NCBI GenBank assembly: GCA_015231715.1
Contig: JADGBB010000021.1
Coordinates: 1 to 25,055, forward strand
Length of the DNA stretch: 25,055 bases
Origin: Candidatus Omnitrophota bacterium
Lineage (GTDB): Bacteria; Omnitrophota; Koll11; Tantalellales; Tantalellaceae
Reading direction: 5' to 3'
Position 1 is the first letter of the stretch; every line of letters starts with the position of its first letter. Position numbers and translations under genes: made by a program. Under the pieces are notes generated by a model that saw nothing but the letters and a program-made list of their open reading frames with translations, had not been told where the DNA came from and searched no databases. Below, one piece after another: positions 15,648 through 22,396 of this stretch.

Positions 15648-16337
15648 ATGAAGAGAGATATATTAGCGTTTACAGGTGCCGTTTTTGTTTTGGTGCTGGT
15701 TGTTTTGGCGCTATTCAATAACAAGCCAGCTTTTGTAGGCAGCACAAGACAGATGGCGAAAGAAATAGGGCATGAAATAAGAACGGCAGATATGTTCAAG
15801 TTAACTGCATTTTGTCCGACAACTCCGTCGGCTAACTATACTCCTGTGGCATTGACTCAAAAAACAATAATTAAACAGGGAGCTGAAAAACCAGTATTGA
15901 TAAAGGAATTAGGAGTTGAGGCTGTCCCAATTTCCGGAGGTAAGGTCAAGATAACAGGTATTATGGGTAATTCATGGGCCATGAAAGCCGGTTTAAAAAC
16001 TGAAGATATTGTTTTGAACTTTAACGGTAAAAAACTTACAAGCTTATCACAATTTCAAGCTTTGCTTTCAGGCGTTCCGCCGGAAGCAAATTATAAAATA
16101 AAAGTATTACGAGGTTCTGAGGTTGTAAAAAAAGTAGTTTGGGTCGGGGAAGGCGAAATGGAAGGGTTTACTCCGATAGTTCAGGTAGCACTCACAAGGC
16201 CTATTCAAAACCAACAAGGATTTGGGCTTTGTTTTTTTAAGTGTAAAGCCTGCGGTAACTCTTTTATGTCGCAGAATAACGGGACTATTTACGGACCAAA
16301 TTGTCCGATTTGCGGAAATCAAATGTTGAAAGTTTAA
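15648..16337 (+). CDS. membrane-anchored PDZ protein with C-terminal Cys4 ribbon
   Basis: The protein is 229 residues, with GAGAGG at 15636-15641 before the ATG. It has a TM at about 6-23 and a Pro/Thr-rich linker. A PDZ domain lies at about 83-168 (ITGIMGNSWAMKAGLKTEDIVLNFNG). A zinc-ribbon-like tail at about 195-225 carries FKCKACGNSF and GPNCPICGNQM (Cys199/202 and Cys219/222). Joining a PDZ to the same Cys4 ribbon found in the NifX-like proteins links the two domain families of this cluster. Two copies of a VALT-containing peptide (TPVALTQ at 65-71, VQVALTR at 178-184) flank the PDZ. No named family is recognised. Confidence 0.72.
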   Translation: MKRDILAFTGAVFVLVLVVLALFNNKPAFVGSTRQMAKEIGHEIRTADMFKLTAFCPTTPSANYTPVALTQKTIIKQGAEKPVLIKELGVEAVPISGGKVKITGIMGNSWAMKAGLKTEDIVLNFNGKKLTSLSQFQALLSGVPPEANYKIKVLRGSEVVKKVVWVGEGEMEGFTPIVQVALTRPIQNQQGFGLCFFKCKACGNSFMSQNNGTIYGPNCPICGNQMLKV

Positions 16338-16380
16338 CAGTGCACAAGAGATCGAGTGTAGAGAATATAAGGAGAAGCGG

Positions 16381-16563
16381 ATGGAACCGATAACAATGGC
16401 AATGATAGCAGTTGTTGCAGGAGTTGGCGCAATCATTACTAAATCAAGGTCTAATTCAAAGAAGATAGATATGATCAATAAAAAAATTCATAAAGATTAT
16501 GGAATAGAAGGCGATCCTGAACTTGAAAAAGAAATAGACGAAATAATAGCAAAAGTAAAATAG
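16381..16563 (+). CDS. 60-residue single-TM protein with charged tail
   Basis: The ATG at 16381 follows AAGGAGAAG at 16370-16378. The N-terminal hydrophobic stretch (TMAMIAVVAGVGAIIT) is followed by a highly charged, probably helical cytoplasmic tail rich in Lys, Asp and Glu (DPELEKEIDEIIAKVK). The stop is 7 bases before the next start. No family is recognised; small tail-anchored or signal-anchored proteins of this kind are common in magnetosome clusters. The strong ribosome site and tight packing support it as a real gene. Confidence 0.6.
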   Translation: MEPITMAMIAVVAGVGAIITKSRSNSKKIDMINKKIHKDYGIEGDPELEKEIDEIIAKVK

Positions 16564-16570
16564 GCCGGAT

Positions 16571-17281
16571 ATGATAAAAAACAAGTCAACATTATACATA
16601 ATAATACTCGCTTTGGTTGTGGCAGCATTAGGTGTTAAATTTATTACCGAAAAAGCACAGCCGATAACCATGTCAGGCAAAAGCGCAAGATATATAGCTA
16701 TACCTTCAACAGGAAAAGATATTAATAGTCCTGTTTCTTATCTTTGCGGGAGAGCTCCATATTTTATAATTTGCGACAGGGCTACAGGTACATATAAAGC
16801 CATACTTAATAAATACACTGATGCTCAGCATGCCTCAGGCCTAAAATCAGGACAGATGCTGGTCAGTAAAAAAATTGATGCATTATGTGCAAATAATGTA
16901 GGGTTTGAGCCGATGAGAGTTTTGCATAACGCGAATATTGAAGTTTATACAAATATTAAGGGAACAGTTTGGCAGACGCTTAATGCGTACCCTAATTCAT
17001 TGACTAAAATAGAAAAACAGACAGTGCCGTCACATTTCGGAATAACCGGGAGCAAAACTCCTATAGCCTGTAATTCATTTGATATTACAGCTAATTTGGG
17101 TGATATTGTGCAAGGCAAATATTATATATGCGGTGCGTGCCAGTTTAGGATATCGGCTGCAAGTACAGGAGGAACAGTTCCTGTTAACTGCCCGAACTGC
17201 GGAGGCCTATTGCAAGAAGTGATAACGGTTAATCCGATTAACCAAAAAGGCGGAGTGAAGCCCAAAGTCAGGGTTTACTAA
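16571..17281 (+). CDS. membrane-anchored NifX-like domain protein with one Cys4 ribbon
   Basis: This is a 236-residue protein with a TM at about 7-24. A diverged dinitrogenase Fe-Mo cofactor (NifX/NafY) domain lies at about 40-145 (IAIPSTGKDINSPVSYLCGRAPYF..., then ASGLKSGQMLVSKKIDALCANNVG). A zinc-ribbon-like module lies at about 185-213, with YYICGACQFRI and VNCPNCGGLL (Cys187/190 and Cys207/210). It has the same domain order as the protein at 5099-6790 but one ribbon instead of six, so the two are probably paralogues. NifX-type domains bind Fe-S or Fe-Mo precursors; a metal-binding role on the magnetosome membrane is inference. It starts 7 bases after the preceding small gene. Confidence 0.7.
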   Translation: MIKNKSTLYIIILALVVAALGVKFITEKAQPITMSGKSARYIAIPSTGKDINSPVSYLCGRAPYFIICDRATGTYKAILNKYTDAQHASGLKSGQMLVSKKIDALCANNVGFEPMRVLHNANIEVYTNIKGTVWQTLNAYPNSLTKIEKQTVPSHFGITGSKTPIACNSFDITANLGDIVQGKYYICGACQFRISAASTGGTVPVNCPNCGGLLQEVITVNPINQKGGVKPKVRVY

Positions 17282-17301
17282 TAAACTAGGGAAAAACAAT
17301 T

Positions 17302-17661
17302 ATGAATAGAATAATAAAAAATAAAACTTTAGATGATCAAGAATTGATCAAGCTTGTAATAATCGGGACAATAATTTTTGTTTGGATATTTGCATATACT
17401 GCGTATTCTGTTTGTAAATTTAATGAAGTTTCTTCAAGAGCATTAGTTAAACCTAATGTTGTTATGAAGGTTATACATCACGGCGTAAAAAGCGTTTGTC
17501 CTATTTGTGGTTTTAAGGGACTGCCTTTATGTCCTAATTGTTCTGTTGAAATGTACTGGAATGGTTATCAGGGAACATTTGTTTGTTCTTCCTGCGGGAA
17601 GGGCGGTTTCCCTAATTGTCCAAAATGCGCTCATCCAATGTCATGGATAGAAGCAGTTTAG
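17302..17661 (+). CDS. membrane-anchored double zinc-ribbon protein
   Basis: The protein is 119 residues, with a TM at about 17-36 and two Cys4 units. CPICGFKGLPLCPNC spans 66-80 and CSSCGKGGFPNCPKC spans 95-109. Each is followed within two or three residues by a hydrophobic or Met-Ser/Tyr-Trp motif (VEMYW, HPMSW). The G-[FL]-P-x-C-P-x-C signature matches the ribbons at 5099-6790, but the first knuckle is closer to the second. The start is 20 bases after the NifX-like gene. It looks like a stand-alone version of the ribbon module. Zinc or iron binding is likely; function is unknown. Confidence 0.68.
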   Translation: MNRIIKNKTLDDQELIKLVIIGTIIFVWIFAYTAYSVCKFNEVSSRALVKPNVVMKVIHHGVKSVCPICGFKGLPLCPNCSVEMYWNGYQGTFVCSSCGKGGFPNCPKCAHPMSWIEAV

Positions 17662-17679
17662 TATTGGGAAAGGAAAAAT

Positions 17680-17817
17680 ATGCCTAGATGGAAATTGTTG
17701 CTTATAATTTTTTTGGTTGCGCTTATATTACTCATAATAGGTGATTCAAGAGGCGACGTTTTGGAAACACATAATAACGGCGCTGGAATGTGTATGGCAT
17801 GCATAGGTTTAGATTAA
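17680..17817 (+). CDS. 45-residue single-TM microprotein with GMCMACIG tail
   Basis: The ATG at 17680 follows AAAGGA at 17670-17675. The sequence begins PRWKLLL, has a TM to about residue 21, then GDSRGDVLETHNNG and ends in GMCMACIGLD, a CxxC near the C-terminus. The stop is 24 bases before the NapH-like polyferredoxin gene. The pairing with a polyferredoxin suggests a small redox partner, but that is inference. No named family is recognised. Confidence 0.55.
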   Translation: MPRWKLLLIIFLVALILLIIGDSRGDVLETHNNGAGMCMACIGLD

Positions 17818-17841
17818 GAAATAAAATAACGGAGTAAATTA

Positions 17842-18711
17842 ATGGATTTAAATTCAATTAGGGTAGCTATACAATGGGTGTGCTTGATAGGATCGAACGC
17901 GTACCTTGGGTTTGTAAGTACTAAACAGGTATATCAAGGTTCTTTGAAAGGCGCTTGTGTGCCGTTCTTGAATTGTCATGCTTGTCCCAGCGCTTTATTT
18001 TCTTGCCCTATCGGAACTATGCAGCATTATATCACTACACATAAATTTCCTTTTTCTTTGTTGGGATATCTTGTAGGTACGTCTCTTTTAGTCGGATCGA
18101 TGGCTTGCGGGTGGCTGTGTCCTTTTGGTTTTCTTCAGGATCTCGCGTATAAGATCAAAAGCTTTAAGATACGGATACCTGAGAAGCTTGCTCCGTTCAG
18201 ATATTTTATTTTAGTTTTTCTTGTTATTTTATTGCCGGCAGTAACACATGAAACATGGTTTTCAAAACTTTGTCCGATGGGGACATTACAGGCAGCGCTT
18301 CCTTGGGCTTTATGGAATCCAATAATTCCTGTATACAATGAACCTGCGGTAGCCACCGCTGGATTAGGTATGTTTTTTGCAATCAAGATATTGATACTTT
18401 TATTTTTTCTTGGACTATTCGTCATATCAAAAAGACCTTTTTGTAAAGTCATCTGTCCGTTAGGCGCAATATTCGGGCTGTTTAACAAATACAGTTTTTT
18501 CAGATTAAAAGTAGATACTAAAGCGTGTAAAGATTGTGCTAAATGTGTTGATACTTGTCCTGTTGATATTAATGTCGGGGATGATGCGAATTCCAGCACT
18601 TGTGTAAGATGTCTAAAATGTTTGAAATGTGAACATGTAAAAATAGATCTTGGCGGATTGAGTGACAAGATAGAGTTCAAAGGGTTGGGGCCCCTAAAGA
18701 AAAATGACTAA
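17842..18711 (+). CDS. NapH-like membrane polyferredoxin
   Basis: This 289-residue membrane iron-sulfur protein has four or five TM segments. Repeated Cys motifs of the NapH/NosR/RdxA type are present: FLNCHACPSALFSCPIGTMQ (42-61), CGWLCPFGFLQ (89-99), KLCPMGTLQ (142-150) and FCKVICPLGAI (200-210). Two C-terminal [4Fe-4S] sites follow: CKDCAKCVDTCP (229-240) and CVRCLKCLKC (254-263). NapH proteins pass electrons from quinol to periplasmic partners. NapH-type ferredoxins have been reported in deltaproteobacterial and Nitrospirota magnetosome clusters, where they are named as mad genes. Here the likely role is electron supply or removal for the magnetochromes, which is inference. GGAG at 17831-17834 supports the ATG. 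Its end overlaps the next gene by 8 bases. Confidence 0.86.
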   Translation: MDLNSIRVAIQWVCLIGSNAYLGFVSTKQVYQGSLKGACVPFLNCHACPSALFSCPIGTMQHYITTHKFPFSLLGYLVGTSLLVGSMACGWLCPFGFLQDLAYKIKSFKIRIPEKLAPFRYFILVFLVILLPAVTHETWFSKLCPMGTLQAALPWALWNPIIPVYNEPAVATAGLGMFFAIKILILLFFLGLFVISKRPFCKVICPLGAIFGLFNKYSFFRLKVDTKACKDCAKCVDTCPVDINVGDDANSSTCVRCLKCLKCEHVKIDLGGLSDKIEFKGLGPLKKND

Positions 18712-19135
18712 AGCAAATTCATATAAAATAACCAAATCATATCTTATGATCTATATTCTGATCGCTGTTCTCGGAGTATTGTTCACTGTTTTTTTAGAAA
18801 GCAGGATCATGTCAACTGCCGCTTCGAGAAAAGACGCATGGATAGGGATCGAGACAGTTGAGGTCAACAGAGCTTTAGTAAAACAATATGATATGACATC
18901 GTCGCGCGGGCTTTTGGTAACTAGAGTTTTTATGGGCTCGCCTGCGGAGGCAGGAGGGTTAGTTAAAGGCGATATTATAAGAATGTGGAACGGAATAAGT
19001 ACGATCAATCAAAATCAATTTCATAATCTTGCTAAAAGTGTTTATGTAGGACAAAAAGTGCAGCTTTCAGTAGACCGGAATGGTAAGCCGGATATGGTTT
19101 ACGTGAAGATCGGGATAAGACCGGGAACTTATTAA
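18704..19135 (+). CDS. small membrane-anchored PDZ protein
   Basis: The protein is 143 residues: a TM at about 12-32 and a single PDZ domain at about 44-137. The PDZ opens with WIGIETVEVNRALVKQYD, has the GSPAEAGGLVKGDIIRMWNG carboxylate-binding and helix region, and ends in SVDRNGKPDMVYV. The GSPAxAGxxxGDII core is close to the PDZ of the MamE-like protein (GSPANLAGIERGDIITF). It overlaps the polyferredoxin gene by 8 bases, implying coupled translation. No Cys motif is present. It is probably an adaptor or sorting factor; no named family. Confidence 0.75.
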   Translation: MTKANSYKITKSYLMIYILIAVLGVLFTVFLESRIMSTAASRKDAWIGIETVEVNRALVKQYDMTSSRGLLVTRVFMGSPAEAGGLVKGDIIRMWNGISTINQNQFHNLAKSVYVGQKVQLSVDRNGKPDMVYVKIGIRPGTY

Positions 19136-19177
19136 AACCAGGCGTTTAGGCTGTAATAGATAAAAGGAGAAAATAAA

Positions 19178-19864
19178 ATGAAAAAGCGTGAAATAAAAAA
19201 GAAAGAGATATGCACCGATGACTCATGCGGTTCATGTGCAAATGAATCATCCAAACAAATATGGGTTATAGGTATTGTAGGAATAATACTTGTAACACTT
19301 TTTTCTATAGCTATGTTCAATTCAGGAGCTAAAAAGCTGCCGGCAGATACTGCAATGCAGGCGGTAGCTTTTAATGGATTTATGCAGCAGGCAGCTGTAC
19401 CTCCTGCATGCGCAACATGTCCTACCGTCGCACAATGTTTTCCGGCTCAGCCAGTTGCTTTTCAGCAAGGAGGAAATCCACCTCAAGGTGCTGTATGTCC
19501 TACAGGGAATCAGTATTATTCAGCTCAGCCGATGCAGCAGCAACAGCAGTCAGTAATGCAACAAGGGATGCAGCAAGTAGCTTTGGCAATGGCAACACCT
19601 GCTACGGCAACAGCTCCTGTTATTTTTCGTGATGCGATAATGCCCCACGAATTTAGAGGAGTATGTTCGAATTGTCATGTTATACAAGCCGATATACCAA
19701 TATTGAGAGATGCTATAATGCCTCATAATTATAGAGGAGTATGTTCAAATTGTCATAAGATCATGCCGGATATAGCTATAACAAGAGATGCCGTGCCGCC
19801 TCATGAATACAGAGGCGTATGTTCAAATTGTCATGTTATTTCAGGGATGAAAGCAGGAGCATAA
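19178..19864 (+). CDS. triple-magnetochrome membrane protein
   Basis: The protein is 228 residues, with AAAGGAG at 19164-19170 before the ATG. The N-terminus is Cys-rich (CTDDSCGSC at 12-20), followed by a TM at about 28-46. A Gln/Pro/Ala-rich linker with further Cys (CATC at 78-81) spans about 60-148. Three near-identical magnetochromes end the protein: CSNCH at 163-167, 189-193 and 215-219, exactly 26 residues apart, each preceded by RDA[IV][MP]PH and [FY]RGV. Magnetochromes are c-type haem motifs specific to magnetosome proteins (MamE, MamP, MamT, MamX). This protein resembles MamT in size class but has three haem motifs instead of two. An iron redox role with the MamP-like protein and NapH-like ferredoxin is inferred. 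Confidence 0.85.
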   Translation: MKKREIKKKEICTDDSCGSCANESSKQIWVIGIVGIILVTLFSIAMFNSGAKKLPADTAMQAVAFNGFMQQAAVPPACATCPTVAQCFPAQPVAFQQGGNPPQGAVCPTGNQYYSAQPMQQQQQSVMQQGMQQVALAMATPATATAPVIFRDAIMPHEFRGVCSNCHVIQADIPILRDAIMPHNYRGVCSNCHKIMPDIAITRDAVPPHEYRGVCSNCHVISGMKAGA

Positions 19865-19871
19865 AAATAAT

Positions 19872-20765
19872 ATGATAAAACGAAGCATTAGAAATAATCC
19901 TGAACAGGAGCAGAAAGAAAAAGCGGCATATATGCTTTTGTATTTCTTTATAGCATCCTTTTTATGTAAAGTTGCGTTTGGCGCGATATCGGGTTCTAAA
20001 GCTCTTATGGTATCGGGTGTTTTTGCTTTGTTTGGTTTTTTTGTTTCGGTTATAACACTTTTAAGAATACATGTTTCATACAACAAGACGAGTTTAGGTA
20101 AAAATAAGATCAGCTATGAAAAGCTGGAATTTTTTATTGTAGCCGGGATATCTTTAATCATAGCAGTTTCAACAGGAATTATTTTATTTTCTGTTTTACA
20201 TGTTATATTTTTTCACACTTTATATCCGCCCGGATTCAGCGCGGCGTGGATATCGGCGCTTATTGCCGCAGCGAGCATATGGCTTATTTCAGCTATGAAA
20301 GACGGCTCTGAAGAATCGAGCGATGAAGCAGCGGATAGCCACAGCATAATGCACATGGTGAATAAAGATTTTATTTTATCCATAACGGTTATTGTTACAG
20401 TTGTCGTTACTAGATTCGGTTTTTTTGTTTTCGATTATATAGTGGCTATTCTTGAAGCAGTTCTCATCATAGCTTACAGCGTGTATTTTTTATATAATTC
20501 TTTCAAAGGCCTTATGGATGTTTCATGCGATAAAAAAACATTAGAACAAATAAAAAAATCCGTTAAAAAAGCAGATCCCGGAATAAGAATAAAAAACATA
20601 AGAATAAAAACAGATGAAAATAAACTGGATATGGTAATTATAGTAGGCATGTCGAAAAGTACGTCCGGATCTGAAGTGAAAAAAGTAATTGAAAAAATAC
20701 GCGGTTCATTAAGAGCAAATTTAAAAATAGAACATGAAGTTCATGTCGGGGTTGTAGCCGGTTGA
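19872..20765 (+). CDS. degenerate MamM-like CDF protein
   Basis: This is a 297-residue CDF-family protein with six TM segments. Its C-terminal domain ends in HEVHVGVVAG, similar to the VQVVPAGLTVAG end of the first MamM. The N-terminal CxxC is missing. Aligning on GSKALM and on the TM5 Asp puts Phe51 and Gly55 at the TM2 site and Met162 and Asp166 at the TM5 site, so three of four metal ligands are lost. It is probably a non-transporting partner, comparable in concept to regulatory CDF subunits or MamV. It is followed by a MamB-like gene with ATG only 14 bases after its stop, mirroring the mamM-mamB order upstream. FKGLMD before the C-terminal domain is shared with the first pair. Confidence 0.75.
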   Translation: MIKRSIRNNPEQEQKEKAAYMLLYFFIASFLCKVAFGAISGSKALMVSGVFALFGFFVSVITLLRIHVSYNKTSLGKNKISYEKLEFFIVAGISLIIAVSTGIILFSVLHVIFFHTLYPPGFSAAWISALIAAASIWLISAMKDGSEESSDEAADSHSIMHMVNKDFILSITVIVTVVVTRFGFFVFDYIVAILEAVLIIAYSVYFLYNSFKGLMDVSCDKKTLEQIKKSVKKADPGIRIKNIRIKTDENKLDMVIIVGMSKSTSGSEVKKVIEKIRGSLRANLKIEHEVHVGVVAG

Positions 20766-20779
20766 GGTCAAAGGAAACT

Positions 20780-21667
20780 ATGAGTAAGAATAAATGTTTA
20801 GATTTTGATTTTTGCGAATCATGTTCAAAAAAAATATTACTTTGGACTATAGCAGGCAATGTTTTCTTGACAGTTATCAAGCTTTCGGGAGGGATCGTAT
20901 CCGGAAGTTCCGGGCTAATGGCTGACGGGATGCAGTCTGTTTCATGTGTTGTCGCGAGCATCCTCATAATGTACAGCATGGTAATTGCAAAAAAACAAAA
21001 AAATGAAAGGTATCCGTTTGGGTACGGGAAAATAGAATTCATAGTGGCATTGGTTGTGTTCAGCGTTCTTATGGGACTGGGGCTGTATATTTTCTTGTCG
21101 AATCTTATAATGATAATGAAAAGAACGGTTGTGCCTCCTTCAATTATAGGTTTACCTGTTGCGGTCATATCGTCTTTTCTTACTTATATGATGTACAAAT
21201 ATAATGCATGCGCAGGGTCTAAACTTGACAGTGCGGGACTAGTTGCCAACGGACTTCAGGCAAGAGCCGATATGTTTTCATCAGTGGCAGTAACTATCGG
21301 AATAATTATGTCGCAGCTCGGTCCAGTATGTGCGGCATTCGACCGTGTTGCGGCTATGCTAGTCGGAATATTAATTGTGTATGATTCATATCAGCATTGG
21401 GTGGTAAATCTAAATATTATTTTAGATAAAGGTCCGGAACACAGCTATGAAGAAAAAGTAAAAAATATTATTTCTGAAATAATTCCGGGTTTTAGGCCGG
21501 CGGTAATAAAGATAAAAAGGATGGGTAAAAAGTTTTGGTTAGGCATTAGTTTGAAAATGACAGAAAATGAAAATGTAGAAAATTTTAATTTAAAAGCCGA
21601 TGATACGGCAAAAAAACTTCAAGAACAATGTCTTTGGATAAATGAAATTGATTTTTTTCTTGAATAG
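20780..21667 (+). CDS. MamB-like CDF protein with altered metal site
   Basis: The ATG at 20780 is preferred over an upstream TTG at 20762, because AAAGGA at 20770-20775 sits at good distance from it and the TTG overlaps the previous stop. The 295-residue product has CESC at 12-15, the MamB-like ERYPFGYGKIEF and YNACAGSKLDSAGLVAN segments, and six TMs. The metal site reads Gln52-x3-Cys56 in TM2 and Gln160-x3-Asp164 in TM5. The His/Asp and Glu/Asp of the first MamB are thus largely replaced. Transport activity is doubtful; a role as scaffold, metal sensor or heterodimer partner is more likely. It is the second half of a duplicated MamM-MamB pair in this cluster. Confidence 0.78.
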   Translation: MSKNKCLDFDFCESCSKKILLWTIAGNVFLTVIKLSGGIVSGSSGLMADGMQSVSCVVASILIMYSMVIAKKQKNERYPFGYGKIEFIVALVVFSVLMGLGLYIFLSNLIMIMKRTVVPPSIIGLPVAVISSFLTYMMYKYNACAGSKLDSAGLVANGLQARADMFSSVAVTIGIIMSQLGPVCAAFDRVAAMLVGILIVYDSYQHWVVNLNIILDKGPEHSYEEKVKNIISEIIPGFRPAVIKIKRMGKKFWLGISLKMTENENVENFNLKADDTAKKLQEQCLWINEIDFFLE

Positions 21668-21682
21668 GGAGAGCTGAACAAT

Positions 21683-22381
21683 ATGGAAAACAAACAATTA
21701 ATCAGAGGTATATTTATTGGCGCAATTGTGACTATCGTTGTAGTAATGATAATCGCTATGTTTACTGGAAGAGGAGCTATGGTTGTTCCGTTTACGGACG
21801 GCGGAATGGAAATGCAGCAGCCCGGTTTTTATCAACAGCCTGTATATAATCAACAGCCAATGTATAACCAGCAGCCGCAATTTAATCAACAGCCGCAGTT
21901 TAACCAGCAACAAGTATACAATCAGCAACCGGTATATAATCAGCAGCCGATGAATTACGTTCAGCCTCAGTTCAATCAGCAGTTAGCATATCGTCCTATG
22001 CTCGGCCAATGCGCGCCGGGAACACAATTTGTCGCATTGACAAACGCTGTCGGACAAACTATTAAAGGATCTCATCAAATACCACCTATTGGTATAGAAG
22101 TCGGAGCTGCACCTAATAACGGAGTTCTAGTAACAAAAGTTTACGCAGGATCTCACGCTCAGATAGGCGGTATGTGTCCTGGTGACATTATTGTTGCCGT
22201 GGGCGGAACGAAAGTCACTGACTTGAATTCATTTTTCACAGCTATTCAAGCCGCGCAAATAGAACTCACAGCTACTATAAGTGTTATACGTTCGGGAAGA
22301 GTACAGAACTTAAGCGTAATGATAGGCCAATCCGAAATGGACGCCGTAACAGTCCCAACCAACGCCCCGGCTCCGTACTAA
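21683..22381 (+). CDS. membrane-anchored PDZ protein with YNQQP hexapeptide repeats
   Basis: The protein is 232 residues, with a TM at about 8-26. A low-complexity linker at about 45-100 is built from some nine hexapeptides of the type [YF]NQQPx. It is followed by a Cys-containing segment with QFVALTN at 115-121, and a PDZ domain at about 130-216 (PIGIEVGAAPNNGVLVTKV, GDIIVAVGG). The tail is Pro/Ala-rich. The Gln-rich linker may be a flexible spacer across the vesicle lumen or a self-associating segment. It is the last gene of the co-directional run; the pair of large inverted elements starts 15 bases after its stop. No named family is recognised. Confidence 0.75.
   Translation: MENKQLIRGIFIGAIVTIVVVMIIAMFTGRGAMVVPFTDGGMEMQQPGFYQQPVYNQQPMYNQQPQFNQQPQFNQQQVYNQQPVYNQQPMNYVQPQFNQQLAYRPMLGQCAPGTQFVALTNAVGQTIKGSHQIPPIGIEVGAAPNNGVLVTKVYAGSHAQIGGMCPGDIIVAVGGTKVTDLNSFFTAIQAAQIELTATISVIRSGRVQNLSVMIGQSEMDAVTVPTNAPAPY
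21815..21982 (+). repeat. tandem 18-base coding repeats ([YF]NQQPx)
   Basis: About nine imperfect 18-base units encode [YF]NQQPx hexapeptides. Synonymous differences among units (CAACAG, CAGCAG, CAGCAA) suggest the array is not a very recent expansion. It lies in the linker of the PDZ protein at 21683-22381. Confidence 0.85.
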
Positions 22382-22396
22382 AAATAAAATAAACTC

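Noticed and set aside
18135..18680. Minus-strand 181-codon ORF
   Set aside because: Antisense shadow of the NapH-like gene, whose Cys motifs are clear on the + strand.
20762..20779. TTG at 20762 as start of the second MamB-like gene
   Set aside because: It overlaps the previous stop codon, while ATG 20780 has an AAAGGA ribosome site.
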